Part shown: positions 47,388 to 56,110 of the stretch, in pieces
How positions within the stretch are numbered: position 1 is the stretch's first letter
Layout of the letters: each line of letters starts with the position of its first letter
From: UBA4656 sp002405525
GTDB taxonomy: Bacteria > Pseudomonadota > Gammaproteobacteria > Xanthomonadales > Ahniellaceae
DNA: 64,000 nt
Direction: 5' to 3'
Assembly: GCA_036723735.1 (NCBI GenBank)
Contig: DAIMGT010000005.1
Span: forward strand, 1-64,000
Notes under the pieces: model-generated
The model's input: the letters and a program-made list of their open reading frames with translations, nothing else
The model's database searches: none
What the model was told of the DNA's origin: nothing
Program-made: the position numbers and the translations under genes

Positions 47388-48689
47388 ATGCGCCCTGCCT
47401 TGCCCTGCCTGGTCCTCTGCGCACTGGCGCCGGCGGCCACCGCGACCGAGCTGGATCACCGCCTCGACGAACAGGCGGTGGCGCTGCGGCCCGACGTGGT
47501 CGCGTGGCGGCGCGACCTGCACCAGCACCCCGAACTCGGCAACCGCGAATTCCGCACTGCAGCGAAGGTCGCCGATCACCTGCGCGAGCTTGGTCTCGAA
47601 GTCGAGACCGGTGTCGCCCACACCGGCGTGGTGGCGGTACTGCGCGGCGGCAAACCCGGGCCTCGGCTGGCCCTGCGTGCCGACATGGACGCGTTGCCGG
47701 TGACCGAGCAGGTCGACCTGCCGTTCAGGTCGGTGGCGAAGGCCGAGTACCGGGGCGAGCAGGTCGGCGTCATGCACGCCTGTGGCCACGATGCGCACAC
47801 CGCGATCCTGATGGGTGCGGCGTCCGCGCTGGCCGCAGTGCGCGAGGATCTGCCGGGAACCGTGGTGTTCATCTTTCAGCCGGCCGAGGAAGGACCGCCC
47901 GAGGGCGAGGAGGGCGGGGCGGCGCTGATGCTGAAGGAAGGCGTGTTCCGCAAGCACCAGCCGCAGGCCATCATCGGCCTGCACGTCTTCTCGACCCTGC
48001 ACGCGGGCGAGGTCGGCGTGCGCGGCGGTCCGACGATGGCGGAGTCGGGGCGCTTCCGCATCGTGCTGCGCGGTGTTCAGACGCACGGCGCCAAGCCGTG
48101 GGCCGGCATCGATCCGGTGGTCGTCGGCGCGCAGCTGGTGATGAATCTGCAGACCGTGGTCAGTCGGCGCATCAACACCGTGGAATCACCGGCGGTGGTC
48201 ACCGTCGGGGCGTTCCGCGCCGGCAACCGCCACAACATCATCCCGGCCGAGGCCGAACTGCTGGGCACCCTGCGCACCTTCGACGAGGAAACGCGCCAGG
48301 CGGTGGTCGCCGAGATCACCCGCATCGCCGAGCACACGGCGCAGGCGGCCGGCGCCAGCGCCGAGGTGGTGTTCGAGCGCCAGACCAACGTCAACCGCAA
48401 CGACGAGGCGCTGACCCGCCGCCTGCAGCCCGCGCTGGCGCGCGCGGTGGGCGAACGCAACGCCAAGCTGATGCCGCTGCAGACGGTGGCCGAGGACTTC
48501 GGCTATTTCGCCGCCGAGGTGCCGGGATTCTTCTTCTTCGTCGGTTCCACGCCGGCCGACCAGGACCCGCGCAAGGCGCCGGCCAACCACTCGCCGTTCT
48601 ACTTCGTCGACGAGCAGGCGCTGGACACCGGGCTGCGCGCGATGTTGCACGCCGCGGCCGAGTACCTCGCCGGCCCCGCCGCCCCCTGA
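47388..48689 (+). CDS. M20-family amidohydrolase / carboxypeptidase, exported
   Basis: 433 residues with a signal peptide (PALPCLVLCALAPAATA). The metallopeptidase core has RRDLHQHPELGNREF, LALRADMDALPV, the metal-binding HACGHDAHTAILMG and FIFQPAEEGP, with the lid domain (about 200-310) and a final metal-binding His in PANHSPFYFVDEQAL. This is the IAA-amino acid hydrolase/N-acyl amino-acid amidohydrolase branch. Export to the periplasm fits scavenging of N-acyl amino acids imported by the neighbouring permease. ATG 47388 has GGAG upstream. Confidence 0.9.
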   Translation: MRPALPCLVLCALAPAATATELDHRLDEQAVALRPDVVAWRRDLHQHPELGNREFRTAAKVADHLRELGLEVETGVAHTGVVAVLRGGKPGPRLALRADMDALPVTEQVDLPFRSVAKAEYRGEQVGVMHACGHDAHTAILMGAASALAAVREDLPGTVVFIFQPAEEGPPEGEEGGAALMLKEGVFRKHQPQAIIGLHVFSTLHAGEVGVRGGPTMAESGRFRIVLRGVQTHGAKPWAGIDPVVVGAQLVMNLQTVVSRRINTVESPAVVTVGAFRAGNRHNIIPAEAELLGTLRTFDEETRQAVVAEITRIAEHTAQAAGASAEVVFERQTNVNRNDEALTRRLQPALARAVGERNAKLMPLQTVAEDFGYFAAEVPGFFFFVGSTPADQDPRKAPANHSPFYFVDEQALDTGLRAMLHAAAEYLAGPAAP

Positions 48690-48699
48690 GGTCTCCGCG

Positions 48700-49362
48700 A
48701 TGCCGCTGGACGGGCGACTGCTGCGCCTGCCGTGCGTGCAATTGCTGCTCTCGCAGCTGCTGCTGATCCTCGCCTTCCCGTGGCTCGAACACGGCGTCGC
48801 AGGCAACCTCTTGCTGGACGCCCTGCACCTGACGGTCATCGTGCTGGTCGTGCGTGCTGTGGGGCGCACGCCCGGGCGACAGCGCGTGGCGCTGGGACTG
48901 GCGCTGGCCGTGGCGGCGGCGCAGGTGGCTGATTTCGCCAGCGGGATCGGCCATCTCGGGGCGGTCGCGCTGCTCGCGCTGTGCGCCTTCCAAGCGTACG
49001 CGATCTGGTGCCTGATGCTCTACGTGATGCAGGACGAGGTCGCCACCACCGACGAGCTGTTCGCCGCGGCCAGCATGTACGTGCTGCTGGCGATGGCCTT
49101 CGCCTGCCTGTTCTCGGTGCTGGAGCATGCAGCACCCGGGTCGTTCTTCATCAATCCCACCAACAACATCGACGGCGAGGTCAACTGGTGGGACCTTGTG
49201 TACTTCTCGTTCACCATGCTTACCAGCGTCGGCTTCGGCGAGATCACCCCCGTGACGTCGCACGCGCGCTCGCTGGTCATGGTGGTGCAGGTGGTCGGTG
49301 TCCTGTTCGTTGCCCTGCTCATTGCCCGCCTGACCGGGATCTACCGTGGGCGTGCGGGCTGA
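48700..49362 (+). CDS. potassium-channel-like ion channel
   Basis: 220 residues. Four or five hydrophobic segments fill the N-terminal 110 residues; then comes a pore module: helix YVLLAMAFACLFSVLEH, a pore loop WWDLVYFSFTMLTSVGFGEITP, and a last helix VVQVVGVLFVALLIARLTGI. The filter TSVGFGE stands where K+ channels have T-x-G-(Y/F)-G-(D/E), so K+ selectivity is plausible but the Ser/Val order is atypical. It starts 10 bases after the amidohydrolase stop. Its TGA at 49360-49362 opens repeat copy C. Confidence 0.85.
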   Translation: MPLDGRLLRLPCVQLLLSQLLLILAFPWLEHGVAGNLLLDALHLTVIVLVVRAVGRTPGRQRVALGLALAVAAAQVADFASGIGHLGAVALLALCAFQAYAIWCLMLYVMQDEVATTDELFAAASMYVLLAMAFACLFSVLEHAAPGSFFINPTNNIDGEVNWWDLVYFSFTMLTSVGFGEITPVTSHARSLVMVVQVVGVLFVALLIARLTGIYRGRAG

Positions 49363-49482
49363 GAGGCTGTAGAAAACAGCCTCTCAGGCAGGCCATGGGT
49401 GGCCTGCGCGCGGGTCATCCTCGCAAGTGCATGACTCGCGACTGGTACGGTCCACAGGATGGGATTTTTCTTGCAGGCAATG
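49360..49482 (+). repeat. multi-hairpin interspersed repeat, copy C
   Basis: TGAGAGGCTGTAGAAAACAGCCTCTCA is a perfect 11-bp stem whose TGA is the channel gene stop. GCAGGCC/GGCCTGC, CATCCTCGCAAGTGCATG and CGCGACTGG follow, then ACAGGATGGGATTTTTCTT. Hairpin 4 (GTCCGG/CCGGAC) is deleted. Sense orientation relative to the gene. Confidence 0.85.
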
Positions 49483-49810
49483 AGCGGCCGCCTCGTCCGG
49501 GCGGCGGGCGGGCGCTGCGCGGGCCCGATGATGTGGCTGGCGCGGCGATCGGCCGCATGCGCTTGCGCGAAGCATCCACGACCGGTGTGTCGCAGAACGA
49601 CCTCGGTCGTCACGGTGGCAGCAATTTCCAGGCTGGCACCCGGATGCGCGCGAGCAACGGCATCCGGCCCGCCATGAGATTCAAACTCGGCAACATCGTG
49701 CCCTGAGTCCCTTCGGTCGGGCGCGCCTATGGCGCGGGTCCCGCTTGCGGAGCACCCGAAGAAGCTCGGCAGCGGTAATGACCGATCCCGATGCGTCGCT
49801 ACGCCGCGGT
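49483..49810. other. intergenic region, no supported gene
   Basis: 328 bases between repeat copy C and the end of the minus-strand TPR gene. Open frames cross it on both strands but none has a credible start, ribosome-binding site or known motif. Towards 49700-49760 there are short GC-rich inverted segments (GGTCGGGCGCGCC / GGCGCGGGTCCCGC). I see no clear terminator for the TPR gene. Confidence 0.35.
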
Positions 49811-50707
49811 TCAACTTTCCAGGCGCTGCAGATCCTTCCTCGCCTGTTCCAACTGCGCGTCGAGTCCGATCGCCGTGCGCAAGGCCTGCACTGCCTCCTC
49901 CTGGCGTCCGGCCTTCTCGAACAGCAGGCCTTTCCGCCACCAGGCGGCGGCAACGCCGAGCTCCTCGGGGTGACTGTCGAGGCGGATGTAGGTTGCGAGA
50001 CTCTCGATGCCCTCCTCGATGCGCTGACCATCGTCGACCGCGATGCGACCGAGCATGTACAGACCGATCGCGTCGCGCGGGTCGCGTGCGAGGGCAGCCT
50101 CGGCCACTGTCCGGGCGTCGGCGAAGCGCTGTTCGCGCAGGTACATCGAAATCAGCCCCAGCGTGGCCCGGCGGTTGCCTGGATCGGCGGCGAACGCGTC
50201 CGCGTAGGCGCCGATGGCTTCCTCGCGCTTGTCGTCGGCCAGCAGCAGCGCTGCCTGGCCGATGTGGCCCCAGACAGCGCCGATCGCCTGCAGGGCCTCG
50301 ACTTGCGCCTCGGCTTTGTCGCGGCCGCCGCCCATGAAGCCGGGAGCTTGCAGGTAGTACTGGATCAGCTGCAGCCGCGGGTCCGGGTCGGCAGGCGACA
50401 CGGCCACGGCCTTCTCGTAGGCGTCGCGGCACTTTCCCGCCCACTTCGGCTTGGCCAGGATCATGACCTCGAGCGCCTTCTGACCATAGGCGTTGCCCAG
50501 CCAGAGCCAAGCCTTGCCATCATCCGGTCGCGCCGTGGTGGCTTTTTCCGCCTGCGCGATCGCCTCGTCGGTCCTGTTGGCGCCGAGCAGGTTTCGGACC
50601 TGCTGCACCTCGGCTGCGAGCGGCGCGCGCTCGGACTGGGCGAACGCAGACATGTCCAGCGACAGGAAAAGCGCGGTGGCGATGGCGGCGGCGGGGAGGC
50701 GGTTCAT
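49811..50707 (-). CDS. periplasmic TPR-repeat protein
   Basis: 298 residues with a signal peptide (AAAIATALFLSLDMSAFAQ). The remainder is tetratricopeptide-like helix pairs: LLGANRTDEAIAQAEKATTARPDDGKAWLWLGNAYG, KCRDAYEKAVAVSPADPDPRLQL, KREEAIGAYADAFAADPGNRRATLGL, LFEKAGRQEEAVQALRTAIGLDAQLEQA (each cited in part). These act as protein-protein scaffolds. ATG 50707 has AGGAG seven or eight bases upstream. It diverges from the glutamate-synthase-like gene. No partner is evident. Confidence 0.85.
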   Translation of the reverse strand: MNRLPAAAIATALFLSLDMSAFAQSERAPLAAEVQQVRNLLGANRTDEAIAQAEKATTARPDDGKAWLWLGNAYGQKALEVMILAKPKWAGKCRDAYEKAVAVSPADPDPRLQLIQYYLQAPGFMGGGRDKAEAQVEALQAIGAVWGHIGQAALLLADDKREEAIGAYADAFAADPGNRRATLGLISMYLREQRFADARTVAEAALARDPRDAIGLYMLGRIAVDDGQRIEEGIESLATYIRLDSHPEELGVAAAWWRKGLLFEKAGRQEEAVQALRTAIGLDAQLEQARKDLQRLES

Positions 50708-50859
50708 GGTGGGCTCCTGGATAGGCGCCCGAAGTATGCGCAGGCCGATGCTGAACCTGCGGCTGCCGGAAGTCATGCCGAACTGGCAGCCGCCGCCGGT
50801 TTGCAGCGCAACGCCGAGCGGGCATCATCGGCACAGACCAGCACAGCAGGGGGGAAGCG

Positions 50860-52506
50860 ATGCTCCGGGCACTGCCTTCGCGCTATGGGTTCTTCGCCGG
50901 CTGCGTGCTCGCGGCCCTTGCATGCGCGGCGCTCGCCTGGTTCGGGCACGGCGCGGTCTTCGCATGGATCGGCTTGATCGCAGGCCTGCTGGCGCTGGTC
51001 GGCGCGCGGGACCTCGTCCAGACCCGGCAGTCGATCCGCCGCAACTATCCGATCCTGTCGCACCTGCGCTTCTTCCTCGAGGAGATCCGGCCGGAGATCC
51101 GCCAGTACTTCCTCGAGTCCGACACCGAGGCGCAGCCGTTCTCGCGCAACCAGCGCTCGATCGTCTACCAACGCGCGAAGAACATCGTTGACAAACGCCC
51201 GTTCGGCACCCAGGCCGACGTGTACCGGCCCGACTACGAGTGGATCAACCATTCGGTGGCGCCGACCGACATCGAAAGTCACGACTTCCGCATAGACATC
51301 GGCTCCGCCCAGTGCGCGCAGCCGTATTCGGCCAGCGTGTTCAACATCTCGGCGATGTCCTACGGCGCACTGTCGCCGAACGCGGTGCTGGCACTGAACG
51401 AGGGCGCGCGGCGCGGGCGTTTCTTCCACGACACCGGGGAAGGATCGATCTCGCGCTTCCACCGCGAGCCGGGCGGCGACCTCGTGTGGGAGGTCGGCTC
51501 GGGTTACTTCGGCTGCAGGAACCCGGACGGCAGTTTCAGTGCGGAGAAGTTCGCCGCCAACGCGGCATCGCCGCAGGTCAGGATGATCGAGATCAAGCTG
51601 TCGCAGGGCGCCAAACCGGGGCACGGTGGCGTGCTGCCCGGTGCCAAGGTGACCCGGGAGATCGCCGAAGCGCGCGGTGTTGCGGTGGGGGAAGACTGCA
51701 TTTCTCCGCCGCGTCATTCGGCCTTCTCGACGCCGATTGGACTGCTTCAGTTCGTCGCCCGCCTACGCACCCTGTCCGGCGGCAAGCCGGTGGGATTCAA
51801 GCTGGCGATCGGCCACCCGTGGGAATGGTTCGGCATCGCCAAGGCGATCCTCGACACCGGGATCGTTCCGGACTTCATCGTGGTCGACGGCGGCGAGGGC
51901 GGTACCGGGGCGGCGCCGTTGGAGTTCACCGACCATGTCGGCGCCCCGCTGCAGGAGGGCCTGATGCTGGTCCACAACACCCTGGTCGGAATCGGCAAGC
52001 GTGGCGAGGTCCGGCTCGGCGCCAGCGGCAAGATCGTAACCGCTTTCGATCTGGTGCGTGCCTTCGCACTCGGCGCCGACTGGGGCAACTCGGCGCGCGG
52101 CTTCATGTTCGCGCTCGGCTGCATCCAAGCCCAGAGCTGCCACACCGGCAAGTGCCCCACCGGCGTGACCACACAGGACCCGGCTCGCTACCGGGCGCTG
52201 GTGGTGCCGGACAAGGCGGACCGGGTGTTCAACTTCCACCAGAACACGCTCAAGGCGCTCAAGGAACTGATCGCGGCCGCGGGCCTCTCGCACCCGGAGC
52301 AAGTGGGACCCGAGCACATCGTGCACCGCCTGTCGGCCACCGAGGTGCGTTCGCTGGCTGCCATGCACCATTGGGTCAAGCCCGGCGAACTGCTGGGGGC
52401 CGAGCGTTCCCACGCGGTGTTCAAGGTGTTCTGGGACGTGGCGCGCGCCGACAGCTTCGAGGCGCCTTCGACCGTGCTCTCGATGCGCACCACCAAGATG
52501 CGCTGA
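50860..52506 (+). CDS. FMN-binding glutamate-synthase-like protein (GltB2 family)
   Basis: 548 residues. Two N-terminal membrane helices (about 9-50) precede a TIM-barrel FMN domain with ISAMSYGALSPNAVLALNEGA, EIKLSQGAKPGHGGVLPG, FIVVDGGEGGTGAAPLEF and LGCIQAQSCHTGKCPTGV. The last contains the cysteines that hold the 3Fe-4S cluster in glutamate synthase. Stand-alone, membrane-tethered proteins of this type lack the glutaminase and NADPH-binding parts, so their reaction is not glutamate synthesis as such and remains undefined. ATG 50860 has GGGGGAAG upstream. It overlaps the next gene by TGATG. Confidence 0.87.
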   Translation: MLRALPSRYGFFAGCVLAALACAALAWFGHGAVFAWIGLIAGLLALVGARDLVQTRQSIRRNYPILSHLRFFLEEIRPEIRQYFLESDTEAQPFSRNQRSIVYQRAKNIVDKRPFGTQADVYRPDYEWINHSVAPTDIESHDFRIDIGSAQCAQPYSASVFNISAMSYGALSPNAVLALNEGARRGRFFHDTGEGSISRFHREPGGDLVWEVGSGYFGCRNPDGSFSAEKFAANAASPQVRMIEIKLSQGAKPGHGGVLPGAKVTREIAEARGVAVGEDCISPPRHSAFSTPIGLLQFVARLRTLSGGKPVGFKLAIGHPWEWFGIAKAILDTGIVPDFIVVDGGEGGTGAAPLEFTDHVGAPLQEGLMLVHNTLVGIGKRGEVRLGASGKIVTAFDLVRAFALGADWGNSARGFMFALGCIQAQSCHTGKCPTGVTTQDPARYRALVVPDKADRVFNFHQNTLKALKELIAAAGLSHPEQVGPEHIVHRLSATEVRSLAAMHHWVKPGELLGAERSHAVFKVFWDVARADSFEAPSTVLSMRTTKMR

Positions 52507-53250
52507 TGTGCTTGCTTGCACTCGCCTGGCGCGAGCGCCAGGACTGGCCTTTGCTGGTCGCCGCCAATCGCGACGAGTTCCACCATCGGCCGGCCGCGCC
52601 GCTGGCTCGCTGGCCGGAAGGCTTCCTTGCCGGGCGTGACCTGGCGGCAGGCGGGACCTGGCTGGGCGCGCGCCCCGATGGCTGCTTCGCGGCGGTGACC
52701 AACCATCGCGGTCCCCCGGAGGCGACTCCGGGCCGGCGTTCGCGGGGGGGAACTGGTCGCGGACTTCCTCGCGTCCGACACGCCGCCGGCCGCACTCGCG
52801 GCCGCCGCGGTCGCGCGCACGGGCGACTATCGGGCTTTCAACCTGCTGCTTGGCGACGCAGGGTCGCTGTGGTGTGTCAGCAGTCGTTCGGGCGCCGCGC
52901 GGGAACTTGCGCCGGGCACCTACGTGCTGTCGAACCATTCGCTCGACACGCCTTGGCCGAAGGTGCGGCGCCTGCGTGGCCGCCTCGAGGCGGCGCTGAT
53001 CCAGGCCGATCCGATGGTGCGCCTGTTCGAGGCCCTTGCCGACCGGACCCGGGCTGCCGACCACGGACTGCCGGGAACCGGCATTCCGCGCACCTGGGAA
53101 AGCGTGCTGTCGGCCGCGTTCATCGTGGCGGCGGGCTACGAGACACGCTGCAGCACGCTTCTCGCACTGGCCGCCCGGCGCGGGCGGATCCAGGAACGGA
53201 ACTTCACCGGCGACGGCGGTTTGTCGAGCGATGCCGCCTTCGACTGGTAG
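52506..53250 (+). pseudogene. NRDE (TANGO2-like) family gene with a frameshift at a G7 run
   Basis: The reading frame from ATG 52506 (overlapping the previous TGA) gives MCLLALAWRERQ, the NRDE motif in LLVAANRDEFHHRP and GGTWLGARPDGCFAAVTNHR, then loses family sequence after SRGG. From about 52750 the +1 frame carries the continuation: ELVADFLASDTP, FNLLLGDAGSLW, LSNHSLDTPWPKV and a stop at 53250. Removing one G from the seven at 52744-52750 joins the two into about 247 residues, the normal family length. Either a real inactivating indel or a sequencing error in the homopolymer. NRDE proteins have been linked to heme and lipid handling; the role here is unknown. Confidence 0.85.
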
Positions 53251-53267
53251 TCCGCGGAAGGCGGTGC

Positions 53268-53295
53268 AAAAAAAACGCGGGCACCCGGGCCCGCG
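53268..53295 (-). terminator. Rho-independent terminator of the second cold-shock gene
   Basis: On the minus strand, a 7-bp GC stem (CGCGGGC/GCCCGCG, 53289-53295 with 53276-53282) with a 6-nt loop is followed by eight T residues (A-run 53268-53275 on the plus strand). It lies about 29 bases beyond the csp stop and also close to the end of the converging NRDE gene. Confidence 0.88.
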
Positions 53296-53323
53296 CTTTG
53301 CCGGCTCCGCGGTGGACCACCAC

Positions 53324-53539
53324 TTACATCGGAACGACGTTCTCGGCCTGCAGGCCCTTCTGGCCCTGCACGACCTTGAACTGCACCTTCTGGCCCTCGG
53401 CGAGGGAACGCCGACCCGGGCCCGTGCTCACGATGGCGCGAAAGTGCACGAAGACGTCGGGTCCGTTGTCGCGCTTGATGAAGCCGTACCCCTTTTCGTC
53501 ATTGAACCACTTGACGGTGCCGATCTGTTGGTCGCTCAT
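53324..53539 (-). CDS. CspA-family cold-shock protein (copy 2)
   Basis: 71 residues: GTVKWFNDEKGYGFIKRDNG (RNP1, KGYGFI), DVFVHFRAI (RNP2), then STGPGRRSLAEGQKVQFKVVQ and an end in GLQAENVVPM. Closely similar to copy 1 but with its own terminator and no RRM gene behind it. MSDQQIG at 53539 is the family start; a GTG/ATG five or six codons upstream is possible but unlikely. RNA chaperone. Confidence 0.94.
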   Translation of the reverse strand: MSDQQIGTVKWFNDEKGYGFIKRDNGPDVFVHFRAIVSTGPGRRSLAEGQKVQFKVVQGQKGLQAENVVPM

Positions 53540-53889
53540 TGCTGTTGCCTCGAACAATTCTCGGTAACGTGCGTCCCCGTCGACGCACTACGACGCTGAC
53601 GCCCGTGCCGGTTTGCATGCCCAGTCCCCTCGCGGGAGCCGGGACTTGACAAGCGGCCGCGCACGCGCAGCGAAAACACGATAACCCTGCCCCGGGAAAA
53701 AAGCCAGTCTCGGAGCCGCGCGCCGCCGGCGGCCGTGGCCGGTGCGGTCGGCTGCCGGGCGGCTCGCGGCTGCGCTGCCCGGCGTCGTGGTGAGGATTTC
53801 TGTCGCGGTCCGTCCGGATCGGTGCTTCCCGATTCCGACCGGCGTGCGGGGGAGGGCGCGGTCGGCCCGCGGTCCCGCGACCGTCGCGG
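53540..53889 (-). promoter_or_regulatory. leader/promoter region of the second cold-shock gene
   Basis: 350 bases without a gene between the alcohol dehydrogenase stop and csp copy 2, both on the minus strand. A TTTTTT run (plus-strand A-run near 53697-53702) follows GC-rich sequence including GCCGCCGGCGGC and might terminate the dehydrogenase transcript. The segment 53540-53700 would be a long csp leader. I cannot fix the promoter hexamers. Confidence 0.35.
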
Positions 53890-54903
53890 TCAGCCGAAGT
53901 CGTTGTCGAGCACGACGCGCCATCGCGCCTTGCCGGCGCGCAAGTGCTCCAGCGCGTCGTTGACGCGCGAGAGCGGGAACCTCTCGACCACCGGCGCGAT
54001 GGCGTGGCGGGCGCAGAAGGCCAGCATGTCGGTCACTGTCGCCGGGCTGCCGAGCGGCGAGCCGGACAGCGAGCGCTGCCCGCCGATCAGCGCGAAGGCC
54101 GGAACCGGAATCGGCTCCAGGACCGCGCCGACCACATGCAGCCGCCCGCGCGGCGCGAGGGCGCCGAGGAAACCGGCCCAAGGCAGCGCGACATTGGCGG
54201 TCACGAGAATGAAGTCGAAGCGGCCCGCAAGGGCCTTGAGGGCGCGTTCGTCGTGGGTTCCGGTCGCATGGTGCGCACCGAGCGCGAGCGCTTCGACACG
54301 TTTGGCCTCGGTCGAGGTGAAGGCGGTGACCTCGCAGCCCCACGCGCGCAGGAACCGCAGCGCCAGGTGGCCAAGGCCGCCGATGCCGACCACGCCGACG
54401 CGATCGGTCGGCTTCACGCCAAACGCGTGGATCGGTCCGAACACCGTGATGCCGCCGCAGAACAGCGGGCCCGCGCTGCCCGCATCGAGCCCCTCGGGCA
54501 GCGGGGTCGCCCACACCCAGTGACAGCGCACGCGGTCGGCGAAGCCGCCGTGGCCGTCGGTGATCAGCCCGGCCGAGGCGGCGCACAGGTGCTGGTCGCC
54601 GCGTAGGCAATCGATGCAGTGCATGCAGCTTCCGGCATACCAGCCGACCCCGACCCGATCACCGACCCGGATCCGCCGGACCGCGGCCCCCGTGTCGACC
54701 ACCCGGCCGACCACCTCGTGCCCCGGGACGAAGGGATAGGCAGTGCGCCGCCAGTCGTTGTCGAGCATCGACAGGTCGGAATGGCAGACGCCGCAGTGTT
54801 CGACCGCGACCTCGACATGGTCGTCCGGCAGTCGGCCGGGTTCGTACGACCACGCTGCGAGCGGGCCGGCGGGTCGGGTGGCGGCGAAGGCACGGATGGT
54901 CAA
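53890..54903 (-). CDS. zinc-dependent NAD(P) alcohol dehydrogenase (YahK/CAD type)
   Basis: 337-residue medium-chain dehydrogenase that oxidises alcohols or reduces aldehydes. The catalytic zinc site is in HCGVCHSDLSML and GHEVVGRV; the structural zinc has four cysteines in SCMHCIDCLRGDQHLC; the nucleotide loop is VGVVGIGGLGHLALRF. Asn/Ser positions resemble the cinnamyl-alcohol/YahK branch with NADPH preference (STEAKR after the second strand). The apparent start is TTG 54903 with CGGAG upstream, since no in-frame ATG precedes the family N-terminus TIRAFAAT. Cytosolic. Confidence 0.9.
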   Translation of the reverse strand: MTIRAFAATRPAGPLAAWSYEPGRLPDDHVEVAVEHCGVCHSDLSMLDNDWRRTAYPFVPGHEVVGRVVDTGAAVRRIRVGDRVGVGWYAGSCMHCIDCLRGDQHLCAASAGLITDGHGGFADRVRCHWVWATPLPEGLDAGSAGPLFCGGITVFGPIHAFGVKPTDRVGVVGIGGLGHLALRFLRAWGCEVTAFTSTEAKRVEALALGAHHATGTHDERALKALAGRFDFILVTANVALPWAGFLGALAPRGRLHVVGAVLEPIPVPAFALIGGQRSLSGSPLGSPATVTDMLAFCARHAIAPVVERFPLSRVNDALEHLRAGKARWRVVLDNDFG

Positions 54904-55020
54904 GGTTCGCGCTCCGCGAGGCTTTCCAGTATGCGCTTCGGGCACGCCGTCTCCAAGCGGCTTGCGCACGCCCCCGCCCCGGGCACATGCTGAGCTCCGC
55001 GCGCGAAGGGTGGGTGCCGC

Positions 55021-55926
55021 ATGGCTTACCAGATCGATCCGGGCGATTCGCCTTCCCTTGGTCTGCGGCGGGTCTTCGCTGAGCAGGTCGCCGCAGCGCG
55101 GGCGCACCTCGATCGGCCGGCGCGCGAGGTCCACGCGGCGATCCACGACGCGCGACGCGCGATGCGGCGCGCGCGCGCAGCGCAGGCGCTGCTGCGTCCG
55201 CGGCTCGACCGCGAGCGATGGACCGCCTGCAGCGCCAGCCTGCGGTCGGCCGGCGCTCTGCTGTCGCCGCTGCGCGACGCGCAGTCGGTGGTCGAGGCCA
55301 TCGAGGCGCACCTGGCGCAGGCCGGGGTCGCGCTGGACGAGGCGGAGCGCTCGCGCCTGCTGCGCAGCCTGCGCTCGCGCCGCGATCGGATCGTCGGCGC
55401 CGGCGGGCCTGCGCTGGACAGCGCGCGCCGATGGGTTGCGCGCGCGGCGGACGACGGGCCGGGGCCGCTCGAAGGCTTCGACCAGCAGGCGCTGGCGCGC
55501 GGCCTCGCGGCGGGCCGAACGCGTCTTGATCGCGCCCTGAACGATGCCCTCGCGGCACCGCCCGACGGCGCGGCCTGGCATCGACTGCGGCAGCGCGCGC
55601 GGGTCCATTGGCTTCAACTCGAGCTGGTAGCGAACGCTTGGCCCGCGGTCCTGGGCGCCCTCGCCGCCGAGGCCAAACGCCTTTCGCAGTCGCTCGGTGA
55701 GGAACGGGATCTGCAACTGCTCGACGCGTGGCTGTCGCGCCGCCGCGGGGTGATGCCCGGGGGGCGTCCCCTGCCGGCGGTGCGCGCCGACGTGGCCGCA
55801 TTGCGGGCCCGCCTGCGGGAGCGTGCGCTGCGCATCGCTCGCCGCATCGCCATCGAACCGCCGCGCCGCTTCGCGCGCCGCGTGGCTGGGCTGCGGGCTT
55901 TGCGGGGCGGCGCGGACGGCGGCTGA
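55021..55926 (+). CDS. CHAD-domain protein
   Basis: 301 residues, Arg/Ala-rich and all-helical. CHAD motifs include VHAAIHDARRAMRRARA (the conserved H-x-x-R(K)-x-x-R pattern), SLRSAGALLSPLRDAQ, WLQLELVANAWPAVL and SQSLGEERDLQLL. CHAD domains bind polyphosphate with their basic surface and often accompany CYTH phosphatases; no CYTH gene is adjacent here. ATG 55021 starts close to the motif region. It diverges from the alcohol dehydrogenase. Confidence 0.86.
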   Translation: MAYQIDPGDSPSLGLRRVFAEQVAAARAHLDRPAREVHAAIHDARRAMRRARAAQALLRPRLDRERWTACSASLRSAGALLSPLRDAQSVVEAIEAHLAQAGVALDEAERSRLLRSLRSRRDRIVGAGGPALDSARRWVARAADDGPGPLEGFDQQALARGLAAGRTRLDRALNDALAAPPDGAAWHRLRQRARVHWLQLELVANAWPAVLGALAAEAKRLSQSLGEERDLQLLDAWLSRRRGVMPGGRPLPAVRADVAALRARLRERALRIARRIAIEPPRRFARRVAGLRALRGGADGG

Positions 55927-55970
55927 TCGGGCGCTCCAGGTCGCCGGCGTTGTCGCTGTTCGTGGAATGA

Positions 55971-55982
55971 CTCCTGCAGGAG
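55971..55982. repeat. CTCCTGCAGGAG palindrome
   Basis: A perfect 12-bp palindrome 45 bases after the CHAD stop, followed by a second short inverted pair (GCGGCCG...GCGGCCG). It resembles extragenic palindromes of gammaproteobacteria. There is no T-tract. The rest of 55927-56110 is the leader of the CsgG-like gene and shows nothing else. Confidence 0.4.
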
Positions 55983-56110
55983 CGTGTCTGCCGCGGCCGC
56001 CCCGTGCGGCCGTCAGGTCGCTGCGGGGGCGTCGTGGTGGTCGATGTTATGCTTTGCGCGGCGGCACCCAACGCCGCGATGGAACACCCAAATCCTGCGA
56101 GGGGATGGTC

